In this document: one piece after another, positions 45,101-53,036 of the stretch
How positions within the stretch are numbered: position 1 is the stretch's first letter
Layout of the letters: the number at the start of each line of letters is the position of its first letter
DNA from: Olivibacter jilunii
Lineage (GTDB): Bacteria; Bacteroidota; Bacteroidia; Sphingobacteriales; Sphingobacteriaceae
Direction of reading: 5' to 3'
Length of the DNA stretch: 64,000 bases
NCBI RefSeq assembly: GCF_900607235.1
Contig: NZ_LR027850.1
Location: 124,001-188,000, forward strand
Program-made: the position numbers and the translations under genes
Notes under the pieces: model-generated
Told to the model about the DNA's origin: nothing
The model's database searches: none
What the model saw: only the letters and a program-made list of their open reading frames with translations

Positions 45101-45257
45101 TACCTACGATGGCTTGTTGTTTTACATTAGTCTGTTTAACTCCAAGCTTGGTTGGAATAACAGCGGCCTGTACACTGTGAATGGCAAAGATATAAAAGGT
45201 AGTCAGTGCCAAACATGTTCGTGCAAATCCTCGTGTTTGATTGTAAATAGAATTCAT
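42117..45257 (-). CDS. SusC-like TonB-dependent receptor
   Basis: A 1046-residue outer-membrane transporter. A signal region ([17 protein letters not shown]) is followed by a regulatory-like domain ([22 protein letters not shown]). There is no STN domain, as expected for a receptor controlled by a hybrid two-component system. Plug motifs are [34 protein letters not shown] and [28 protein letters not shown], and the barrel ends in [10 protein letters not shown]. It is the first gene of the operon susC-susD-GH2, immediately downstream of the hybrid regulator gene. Confidence 0.95.
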   Translation of the reverse strand: [1046 protein letters not shown]

Positions 45258-45373
45258 AATGCTGTTGGTTAGAATAAACGAAACCGATGAAGCATGCGCT
45301 AGGCTTGCTATAATCGATTAGGTTGTGAGGAGCAAATGTCGTTTATCCCCCGTCCGGTAGTGAGGGGTAAAAT

Positions 45374-45389
45374 AAAAAAAAAGGGGGGG
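45374..45389. repeat. Homopolymer junction A9-G7
   Basis: Nine As (45374-45382) followed by seven Gs (45383-45389) in the 247-bp gap between the hybrid regulator and susC, about 120-130 bp upstream of the susC start. Homopolymers of this kind are slippage-prone. Confidence 0.8.
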
Positions 45390-45414
45390 CATTCGTAGAA
45401 CAATCAAAGAAAGT

Positions 45415-45429
45415 GACCCTAACAGGGTC
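45415..45429. promoter_or_regulatory. Dyad GACCCT-N3-AGGGTC, operator candidate
   Basis: A perfect 6-bp inverted repeat with a 3-bp centre, about 160 bp upstream of the susC start, in the only non-coding gap between the hybrid two-component regulator and the susCD operon. AraC-type response regulators usually bind direct repeats, so the assignment is tentative; a small hairpin in the regulator's 3' end is the alternative. Confidence 0.35.
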
Positions 45430-45504
45430 TATCTGGATCATCTGTGCTTTTTTTTATTAATCGCCTTTTTAAAGTTTAAAGGTGTTTAAGAACAATGTGA
45501 AATC

Positions 45505-48500
45505 CTATTTCGCATGGTAAACGCGGTGAAAAGGTTTTCTGTATTTCTTAATATACTCGGAGGGGTTCATGCCATACTGCTTTGCAAATTGTTCTCTAAA
45601 GTACTTGAGATCGCGGATGCCTACTTGATAGGCTACTTCGTAGATGGTATTCTCTGAGCTGAGAAATAGACGCGCGGCAATATCCAAGCGTACGGTTCTG
45701 ATAAAACTATTAAGGCTGAGGTTATGTATCTCTTTAATGCGGTTACCTAGGGTAGCATAAGTAAAGCCGCAGGCGTCGGCAAGTTTATGTACATTGAAGC
45801 TAGGATCGGTAAGGTGTTTTTCTATGATAAGCAAACACTTGTCATGCAACTCCCGGTCTTCGCTACTGATTTTTTGAAATTTGGCATTATCAGTAATATG
45901 ATGAAAAAAATAGTCTTTTAAATCGCTTCTACTTTTTATTATAGCTTGTATTTTAGCTATTAATACATCAATGTCAAAAGGTTTTGTAATATAGTCGTCC
46001 GCGCCACTCTGTATGCCTTCCAATTTGGTTTCTGTATTATGTGACGCTGTTAGCAAAATGATCGGGATATGCCTCCGGGAAGGATCTGTTTTTACCTCTT
46101 TGCAAAATTCGATTCCATTACTCCCTTCCATGACGATGTCACAAAGAATGAGATCCGGTAGATTATCGTCTAATAAGCGGTAGGCACCGGATATTTCGTG
46201 TTGCACATATACCTCAAAGTAGTTAGATAACATGCTTTCGAGGTAATTGGTTAAGCTCACATCATCATCAATTATCAATATTTTATAAAAGGAAGTCGCT
46301 TTGGCGGTCATGGGAAGCGGAGGTTTGTTCTCCTGTTCCATCAGTTGCAGAACCGTTGAAATACTACCGGGGTTTAACTGTACACTGCTAGTGCTCGTGG
46401 CTGAGGCTTTCATGGGAAGTTCCATATAAAAAGTGGTTCCTTTACCCAATTCGCTCTCATAGTAAATACGGCCATCATGTAGTTCGATAAGTGATTTAAC
46501 CATCCACAACCCAACGCCAAAACCTGATCCCAAAGTGCTTTTATTAAAGGATTCATGATGAGCAAAGGGCTCAAACAGTTTCTCTCCAATTTGTTTATCG
46601 ATACCACAGCCACTGTCTTTTATACTAAGTAAAATCGCCATCTGATCGAGCTTGGCAAGTTTAATTTCCAATATCCCTTCTTTGGTGAATTTAATGGCAT
46701 TGAATACCAGGTTAAATAGGACCATTTCGATTTTTTCACGATCTATCAATAAGAAAAGCTCGTCAAATTGCGTATGAAAAGTGACTGACAGATTCTTTTG
46801 TTTAACTTGGTGATTAAAGCAATTTAATACTTCCAGAATCAGGTTGACCAAGTCTGTCGACTGTATTTGCAAATTTTCTTTGGTTAGATTGTCTTTTCTA
46901 AACGTTAGTGCTTGATTCGCGAGCCTTAGTAGGCGGTTGGTGTTTACATAGAGGGTCTTAACAGAAGGGTCTTGATCTGAATTCGCATCCTTTTTGTTTA
47001 GTAGCTCCTTAACCGGTTGAAGGATGAGCGTTAAACTGGAACGGAATTCGTGTGACAGTCGGGTGTAATAGTTTATTTTTAAAGCGTTTATTTCTTGTTC
47101 TTTAGTCCGTTCCAACTGGCTGATTTTGAGCTGATAATTAAGCTTCTGTTTTTGCAATTGGTGTCGGCGGTAATAATAAAGAATGGCGCCCGCTAAAATA
47201 AAATAAATGATATAGGCCCACCATGTTTTATACCATGGAGGTAAGATCTCGAGATGTAGTTGTTTAATGCTGCTCTTAAGGATTTGACCGCCTTGTTCCA
47301 GTGCTACCTGAAACGTATAGTTTCCGGGAGGCAAATAGCGATAAGTAGCTGCCTGTTCATTACCGACATAGTTCCAGCGCTCATCTAAACCGTCCAATTT
47401 ATAAGCGAAACGATGTTGACCCGATTGTCCATACGTTAGTGAAGCATAATGTAGCGTGAAAGTTGAATAGTTATATGGAAGCGTTAGTTTCTTTTTGTCA
47501 TTTAATGATTGCTCTTGCGCAGCTATTAGCCTATTGGGATAAGAAGTAATCTCTTTGCCCAGTAAATCCAGTCCCGTCAAAATGATGCTTCTCTGGGGTT
47601 GCTGATAGTTTACGTTTTTTGGGTTGAAATAGGTTAGTCCTCCGGTACCAGCGAAGAAAAGTTGATTTCTTTTTTCACTATAGATTGCTGCCCGTGGGTT
47701 GAAGGTCCCCTCTTGCACGCCGGAGTTAGCACCATAGTTAGTAATTGCCTTTGACGTTAAGTCAATGCTGGATAAGCCCTGTATTGTACTTACCCAACAA
47801 TGCCCTTGATTGTCTTGCTGAATAGCGAGGACGGTATTGCTTACCAAGCCGTTTCTTTCATGAAAATTATGAACGAAGTGCTTCTTCTCCATATCATACA
47901 CCAATAGCCCGTTACTTTCCGTTGCGATCCATAAATGCCCATCATGGAGAATGGCCAGATCGTATATAACCTCCGATTTTAATTTGTCAAAGATTCCGCC
48001 CTCAGGAAAAAAGGGATGAAAAAGTTCTTTTTCCTGTTCAAAATAGGTGATGCCGGCTCCGTAGGTGCCAATAATAAGGTTCCCGTGTTTGTCTTCAACG
48101 ATTGAACGGATGTCATTGGAAGGGATGGTGCTATTTTGAGGGACAAAGGTGGTGAATTTTTGTGTAGAGTAGTTTAGTTTGTTAAGCCCGCCTCCGTTGG
48201 TGCCTACCCAGAGTTGATGCCGCATATCTTCAAATATAATACGGACATCGTTCGAGCCAAGCGTCCCTTCCTTTGTAGGGTCCGCTTTAAAATGAGTGAA
48301 ATTGTCCTGTCGAGTATTATAGCGCATAAGGCCACCACGATAAGTGCCGAACCAGAGTTGGTTGTTGTGATCTTTTAATGTAGCCAGTATAGCATTATCC
48401 GATAGGGATGATGACTGGTTCTTTTCTTTCTTGTAGTGTTTCAGTAGCTTGTTTTCATAATCCAGTTTAAAGATACCGTGACCGTCTGTTCCTATAAACA

Positions 48501-49662
48501 GATTCCCTGCAACATCTTCCAGCAAGCCATAAAAACGAACATTTTGATCCGCCTTATTGACGAGATTTAGTTGATTTTCATGAAGATTAAAGAATGGATA
48601 TATGGGTTTGGCGATAAGGAATACCCCATCGCCGTATGAACCTACCCATAAATTCTCGTCTCGATCAAAAAATAAGCTTGTAATTGACCTTCTATGTAGG
48701 CCATCGGGTTTTGAATCATTTTCATCTACCCGTGAAACTTTCTTGATAACAATCCTATGATCTGTGCTTTCCTCAAAATGTATATGGAAAGCCCCGCCGT
48801 CTAGGATGCCTAAGTAAAATTCTTTATTGTTATGGCAAGCCACACTTAAATAGTGGTTATGAGGCGTACCTAAAGCTTGGGCAGTAATCCATTGCCCCTT
48901 CGCACTATGTCGACGGTAAGTAAAGAGGCCACTGTCGGTTGCCACCCAAATGTTTCCTGTGGGATCTTCGAATATGTTATGTATACGGCAGAAAGGTTTT
49001 TGGTTTAAGGCAGACTGGATTGGATAAAAGGGCTTTAGGGTTTTGTTGTGTTGTGTGAACACCTGTAGCCCCGCATCCTGACTGCCTATCCATAGTAAGC
49101 CTTGGCTGTCTTCAAATATAGCCGTTACCATGTTGGAGCGCAAACCTTCTAGATTTTGCGTGGTATATCTTGTAAAAGATCCGGATTCTTTGCGAAAGCG
49201 ATAGACGCCCAAGCCGTTGGCAGAAATCCATAAAACATTTTTGTCGTTTGAGTTGCTTATACAACCTACGTCCATTTTGTATTGACCTTTGACAGAGGCC
49301 AGGATTGGATAGTGTGTGAAAGATTCGGTTGTGCTATTATATTTGCTGACACCTTTTCTGGAAGAAACCCAAAGTATTCCTTCTTTGTCAATCAGGATTG
49401 TTTGTACATAGTTACCCAGTAAGCCTTGAGGCGACGAAACATCATAGCTGAAGTTTTTGAACACCTTCCCGTCGAAACGGCTTAAGCCATTCTCTGTTGC
49501 GATCCAAATAAAGCCGGTATTGTCCTGCTTAATATCCCGTATATTGTTAAACGGCAATCCATTTTGCAAAGTATAGTTATAATGACGGTAGATCGCACTG
49601 TCGTTAAAGGCAAATGCCGCTAAGGGAAGAAACAAGAGCCACAGATAGACCAGAATAGGCAT
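45505..49662 (-). CDS. Hybrid two-component system regulator (HTCS)
   Basis: A 1385-residue one-protein two-component system. A signal/anchor (VYLWLLFLPLAAFA) is followed by a periplasmic double propeller of Reg_prop repeats (for example GFIWIATENGLSRFDG, GLLWIGSQDAGLQVF), a Y_Y_Y domain (about 730-800) and a transmembrane helix (AYIIYFILAGAILYYY). The histidine kinase has His871 in SHEFRSSLTLI, N-box NLVFNAIKFT, G1 DSGCGID and G2 GSGFGVGLWMVKSL. The receiver starts at about 1125 (ILIIDDD, phospho-Asp1175 in LILCDIVM, TKPF), and the AraC HTH lies at about 1285-1380. The propeller should bind a glycan breakdown product and activate the adjacent susC-susD-GH2 operon. Confidence 0.96.
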   Translation of the reverse strand: MPILVYLWLLFLPLAAFAFNDSAIYRHYNYTLQNGLPFNNIRDIKQDNTGFIWIATENGLSRFDGKVFKNFSYDVSSPQGLLGNYVQTILIDKEGILWVSSRKGVSKYNSTTESFTHYPILASVKGQYKMDVGCISNSNDKNVLWISANGLGVYRFRKESGSFTRYTTQNLEGLRSNMVTAIFEDSQGLLWIGSQDAGLQVFTQHNKTLKPFYPIQSALNQKPFCRIHNIFEDPTGNIWVATDSGLFTYRRHSAKGQWITAQALGTPHNHYLSVACHNNKEFYLGILDGGAFHIHFEESTDHRIVIKKVSRVDENDSKPDGLHRRSITSLFFDRDENLWVGSYGDGVFLIAKPIYPFFNLHENQLNLVNKADQNVRFYGLLEDVAGNLFIGTDGHGIFKLDYENKLLKHYKKEKNQSSSLSDNAILATLKDHNNQLWFGTYRGGLMRYNTRQDNFTHFKADPTKEGTLGSNDVRIIFEDMRHQLWVGTNGGGLNKLNYSTQKFTTFVPQNSTIPSNDIRSIVEDKHGNLIIGTYGAGITYFEQEKELFHPFFPEGGIFDKLKSEVIYDLAILHDGHLWIATESNGLLVYDMEKKHFVHNFHERNGLVSNTVLAIQQDNQGHCWVSTIQGLSSIDLTSKAITNYGANSGVQEGTFNPRAAIYSEKRNQLFFAGTGGLTYFNPKNVNYQQPQRSIILTGLDLLGKEITSYPNRLIAAQEQSLNDKKKLTLPYNYSTFTLHYASLTYGQSGQHRFAYKLDGLDERWNYVGNEQAATYRYLPPGNYTFQVALEQGGQILKSSIKQLHLEILPPWYKTWWAYIIYFILAGAILYYYRRHQLQKQKLNYQLKISQLERTKEQEINALKINYYTRLSHEFRSSLTLILQPVKELLNKKDANSDQDPSVKTLYVNTNRLLRLANQALTFRKDNLTKENLQIQSTDLVNLILEVLNCFNHQVKQKNLSVTFHTQFDELFLLIDREKIEMVLFNLVFNAIKFTKEGILEIKLAKLDQMAILLSIKDSGCGIDKQIGEKLFEPFAHHESFNKSTLGSGFGVGLWMVKSLIELHDGRIYYESELGKGTTFYMELPMKASATSTSSVQLNPGSISTVLQLMEQENKPPLPMTAKATSFYKILIIDDDVSLTNYLESMLSNYFEVYVQHEISGAYRLLDDNLPDLILCDIVMEGSNGIEFCKEVKTDPSRRHIPIILLTASHNTETKLEGIQSGADDYITKPFDIDVLIAKIQAIIKSRSDLKDYFFHHITDNAKFQKISSEDRELHDKCLLIIEKHLTDPSFNVHKLADACGFTYATLGNRIKEIHNLSLNSFIRTVRLDIAARLFLSSENTIYEVAYQVGIRDLKYFREQFAKQYGMNPSEYIKKYRKPFHRVYHAK

Positions 49663-49879
49663 AAAGCGAGTGATTCATTTTACTACCTGGTAAAAATACG
49701 AGAATTTACTTGGATTCATTGTGCTTTGTTGATTCTCTTAAATCGAAAATCCCTGAAGACGACTAGCGAACAAAGATGGAACCCATTTGAATAACGTGAT
49801 ATATTGGATGAGGCAAATTCAGCAGAGAGGAAATTTTCGTAAATTGTAAGATCCCTTTGAAAAAGAGTGGTTGCTATGG

Positions 49880-49918
49880 AACAAAACAGGATTCTTTTTC
49901 CTGAAGTCCTGTTTTGTT
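49880..49918. terminator. Hairpin between the GH-A-like gene and the HTCS gene
   Basis: A perfect 12-bp stem (49880-49891 with 49907-49918; core ACAAAACAGGA / TCCTGTTTTGT) with a 15-nt loop, 43 bp after the stop of the minus-strand gene at 49961. It probably ends that transcript. The rest of the 298-bp gap holds the promoter region of the regulator; no gene is supported there. Confidence 0.75.
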
Positions 49919-49960
49919 GATGAAAATTAATCAAGAAAAGCTACTGTTTCTATCTATTAC

Positions 49961-50995
49961 TTATGGTGTTTCGTTTTCTTGCGCCCACAATTTTGGGGCA
50001 AAGGCTGAATAGGGCGTAATCCATCTATATAATCCATAATGGGCTTCAGTGCCTGAGAAATAAGGTTCATCTAGCAATTCGTAAATAATAGCTGCTTTAA
50101 TTTGCGGGTTGTTCTGGCATTTGGTTAAGAAACTGTTGAGAAAATTCCGCTGGACGCTATCGGGTTTGGAGCCACCCGGGTTTTTTGAACCAGTTTCCGT
50201 AAACCAAATGGGCTTGGTGAATTTATCCGCCAGATATTCGGTGATGTCTGGAATAAAGTATGGTGAACCGGCAGCAAGCGTTTCCATATTGTCATACCAA
50301 TGATAAGCAACAATGTTAAAGTTAACTCCGTAATTTTCAAGCATTTGTAAGTACTTGTAATGCAGCCATCCGGCTACAACCATCGTTTGCGCCGTTGGAT
50401 CGGCTGCTTTTACACCCTCATCCATTCCCTTTAAGTGTGCTGCAATGATCTTAAATTTAACAGAATCATAATCCGACACATTTCTTCCTGAGCCACTTAT
50501 TATGCACGCGTTGTCCAGTTCATTTCCTAAATTATAATAAGTGAAATCATTTTTATATAGGGATGCAAAATTAAAAGCACGGGTATAACCGCTTTGATAA
50601 GCTGTAGTTTCTGTGCCTGTAAAATCCAGCGTGGCAGCGGGAACCATTGGCAATAAAGTGATACCTGCTGAGTCAGCAGAACTTTTAATTTTTGTGTAAA
50701 AGCTAAGTGGTGTTATTTGGCCTGTAGTTGGAGAGAAAGGTACGTCGATACGATAGATACTCATTCCAAGCTTCTTAAGGAGGCCTATTTGCTTATAAGC
50801 TGGTGTAGCGCCGTAAGCAGTTTGATTAATTGGATGTCCATTGACACCTAGCATAAAATCACTTCGAAGAAGATTGATAGCTCCCGTTTTTTTGATAAGG
50901 GATGTTGAATTTAATTCTTTCTTCAATGACTCTTTTGAACAAGAGAAAGCAAATATGCCGATTAAAGCATAATAGAATAAGTGTTTTGTTTTCAT
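49961..50995 (-). CDS. Glycoside hydrolase-like lipoprotein (clan GH-A type TIM barrel), copy 1
   Basis: A 344-residue lipoprotein with the signal LFYYALIGIFAFSC (lipidated Cys19). The mature domain opens FMLGVNGHPINQTAY and shows a (beta/alpha)8 pattern with two well-placed acids: Glu159 in YYNLGNELD (acid/base, strand 4) and Glu267 in KPIWFTETG (nucleophile, strand 7), plus the strand-6 motif IVAYHWYDNM. This is the clan GH-A layout (GH5/39/53/128-like), but I cannot fix the family. It is clearly paralogous to the gene at 51641 (shared KFKIIAAHLKGM, VAYHWYD, KPIWFTE, SHYGL/AHYGL). It probably degrades the glycan handled by the adjacent regulator-susCD locus. Confidence 0.75.
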   Translation of the reverse strand: MKTKHLFYYALIGIFAFSCSKESLKKELNSTSLIKKTGAINLLRSDFMLGVNGHPINQTAYGATPAYKQIGLLKKLGMSIYRIDVPFSPTTGQITPLSFYTKIKSSADSAGITLLPMVPAATLDFTGTETTAYQSGYTRAFNFASLYKNDFTYYNLGNELDNACIISGSGRNVSDYDSVKFKIIAAHLKGMDEGVKAADPTAQTMVVAGWLHYKYLQMLENYGVNFNIVAYHWYDNMETLAAGSPYFIPDITEYLADKFTKPIWFTETGSKNPGGSKPDSVQRNFLNSFLTKCQNNPQIKAAIIYELLDEPYFSGTEAHYGLYRWITPYSAFAPKLWAQENETP

Positions 50996-51193
50996 AATCT
51001 GACTTTAATTTTTCATAAAGTTAATTGTTTTCTAAGTTATTAAGATACTATGTGGAAAAAAGATTCAGCGGTTCTGCTGTCGAATGATATTTTTTGATGG
51101 CTAAATTATCTGTAATGGTTTTCAGGTATATTGATATTATTTTAAGAATAAATGACTTATGACTTGTAACTTAGCCTAGTTTAAAACAGTAGT

Positions 51194-51427
51194 ATGAGGT
51201 TTAGTCTAGAAAGCTTGAGTATATCCTTATGTAGGGAAATTGAATATACTGATGTATTTAACATTCCTTATCTTAGAATTGACAATCGATGGATAATAAC
51301 CGCAAGTTTTGAAAGTGAAGAAGACATCGAGATAAATGATTTGATAAATTACACTTGGCGGAAGTTTGACCTAAACGATCTAAAAGCACTGACTACACTG
51401 ACTAGGGTAGATTTTAATTGCATTTGA
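51194..51427 (+). CDS. Possible small protein (77 aa)
   Basis: An ATG frame of 77 codons on the opposite strand between the two paralogous hydrolase-like genes. The sequence (MRFSLESLSISLCREIEYTD, RIDNRWIITASFESEEDIEIND) has protein-like alternation and an acidic centre, but no family is recognised and no upstream signal is clear. A strong hairpin with a T-run follows at 51608. It may be real or chance. Confidence 0.35.
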   Translation: MRFSLESLSISLCREIEYTDVFNIPYLRIDNRWIITASFESEEDIEINDLINYTWRKFDLNDLKALTTLTRVDFNCI

Positions 51428-51607
51428 GAATTTAATAACCTTAGAAATTTTGCTCATTTTTATACAAAATAATACACATGTTTTACCTAAGGCAATAAAT
51501 GCGCTGTTTTATAGTTAGCTTTGATTAGGTTAAAAACAAACGAGGATCTATTATGAGATAATAAGACTTCTACTAAGGTTACGGTTGGATACTTGATCAA
51601 TGTAGAA

Positions 51608-51635
51608 ACTGCTTATCTCGCCAGAGATAAGCAGT
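51608..51635. terminator. Rho-independent terminator
   Basis: A perfect 12-bp stem ACTGCTTATCTC / GAGATAAGCAGT (51608-51619, 51624-51635) with loop GCCA, followed on the plus strand by ATTTTTT. It lies 6 bp after the minus-strand stop at 51641, so it serves that gene and possibly the small plus-strand ORF as well. Confidence 0.9.
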
Positions 51636-51640
51636 ATTTT

Positions 51641-52714
51641 TTATGGGATAGAAAAGGCTATTCGTTGTATCTGTTCTTCTGCCCACAACTTAGGCTGATA
51701 CTGCTTGTAACGCTGAGTCCAGGTAAAAAGGCCATAATGCGATTCAATGCTATTAAAGACAGGTTGATTAAATAGCTCGTATACCATCATTGCTTTTACT
51801 TGGGGGTTGCTTTTACATTTCATGTACATTTTGTTGAGAAAGGCACTTTGAACATCGTCAGCTACGTTTCCCATTGTATTTCTTATATTAACTTCTGTAA
51901 ACCAGATCGGCTTTGAGAACTTCGTGCATAGGAACTGCGTTATATCGTCAATGTTATAAGTTTTGGCGGCTAGTTTGTCCATTTCGTCATACCAGTGATA
52001 GGCGACTACATCATAATTCACACCATAATCTTCCAACATTAACAAATAACGATAGTGCATCCAAGAAGCATTAACCATCGTTTCTGCTTCGGAATCAATA
52101 GACTTTATTCCGTCATTCATTCCTTTAAGGTGTGCAGCAATTATCTTAAACTTTTTCAAATCATAGTGAGACGACAATGTGCCGGACATCTTTGGTAATA
52201 TACATCGATTGTCCAATTCGTTAGCTATGTTATAATACTTAAAATAATCTTTGTAAATTGCGGCAAAATTTCGCCCTCTTTGGTAGCCAGATTCGTACGA
52301 GTCTTGTTCAAAACCATCGAAATCCATTTGTACATGATATAACATTGGGAGCAATACAATGCCCATTTCGTCAGCGAGCCGGCAAAATTCCATTAAACGA
52401 TTGTGCATTTTACTATATCCATTTTCATCAACCGCTATGTCAATTCGATATATATTGAACCCTAAAGATTTTATTAATTCCAGTTGTTCCTTTGCGGACA
52501 AGGCTTTGTATGCTGCTTGTGTAACAGGATGCCCATTTGCGCCGAAAAAGAATTTTCTTGCTGTTGAAGTGTCGGGCCCTGGTGTTACCAATGTGTCTGG
52601 CGGCGGAACGGGTTCTAGATCGCTCTCGCCACCTCCGGGAAATGGATCTTTGCCGCACGCTAAGGCTGCTAGCATTATAGCACTGCTTAAAATTTTACGT
52701 AAAACCTGCTTCAT
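51641..52714 (-). CDS. Glycoside hydrolase-like lipoprotein (clan GH-A type TIM barrel), copy 2
   Basis: A 357-residue lipoprotein (signal KILSSAIMLAALAC, lipidated Cys20) with a Pro/Gly/Asp-rich linker (about 25-50) that would lift the domain off the membrane. The catalytic domain matches copy 1: FFFGANGHPVTQAAY, Glu166 in YYNIANELD, VVAYHWYDEM, Glu274 in KPIWFTEVN and YELFNQPVFNSIESHYGLF. Both acids are kept, so it should be active. It lies 645 bp upstream of copy 1 on the same strand, and a terminator separates them, so they are independent units. The linker is longer than in copy 1. Confidence 0.75.
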   Translation of the reverse strand: MKQVLRKILSSAIMLAALACGKDPFPGGGESDLEPVPPPDTLVTPGPDTSTARKFFFGANGHPVTQAAYKALSAKEQLELIKSLGFNIYRIDIAVDENGYSKMHNRLMEFCRLADEMGIVLLPMLYHVQMDFDGFEQDSYESGYQRGRNFAAIYKDYFKYYNIANELDNRCILPKMSGTLSSHYDLKKFKIIAAHLKGMNDGIKSIDSEAETMVNASWMHYRYLLMLEDYGVNYDVVAYHWYDEMDKLAAKTYNIDDITQFLCTKFSKPIWFTEVNIRNTMGNVADDVQSAFLNKMYMKCKSNPQVKAMMVYELFNQPVFNSIESHYGLFTWTQRYKQYQPKLWAEEQIQRIAFSIP

Positions 52715-53036
52715 ATTTCAATTTTTAAGTATTGAAGAAACATGGAGATATGGCGCTCTTAAACGGTAGGATCGGGCTGAAAAAATTAGTTGCTCGCAAC
52801 ATATTCTCTAAGTTTCGGTCGGATAGTGTAAAAATATGTATAAAAATGTATATAAAATGTGATAAATGTGAGAATGTGAAATTTCGGTCTTTATGTGCCT
52901 TTAAAAGCACTTTTATTGCTTGGAAATATTGGTTTCTAATTGTCAAATTGATGGTTGAGAACGATCAATCGAATAATTAACAGGAGATGCGGTATGTTGA
53001 AAGAAGAGATGCGGAGGAACTGATATTTGGCGAAGC
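52715..53036. other. AT-rich regulatory region with phased ATGT repeats
   Basis: 322 bp upstream of the copy 2 hydrolase. ATGT occurs at 52836, 52846, 52857, 52866 and 52874 within A/T-rich sequence, roughly one helical turn apart, and the block is flanked by direct repeats TTTCGGTC at 52813-52820 and 52882-52889. An 82-codon frame over it is low-complexity and unconvincing. The region probably holds the promoter and operator of the minus-strand gene. Confidence 0.45.

Noticed and set aside
49716-49934. 72-codon minus-strand frame between the hydrolase-like gene and the hybrid regulator
   Set aside because: It spans the 12-bp terminator stem at 49880-49918, and its sequence has no domain pattern.
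52732-52980. 82-codon plus-strand frame upstream of the copy 2 hydrolase
   Set aside because: Lys/Ile-rich translation of the AT-rich ATGT repeat block; more likely a control region.
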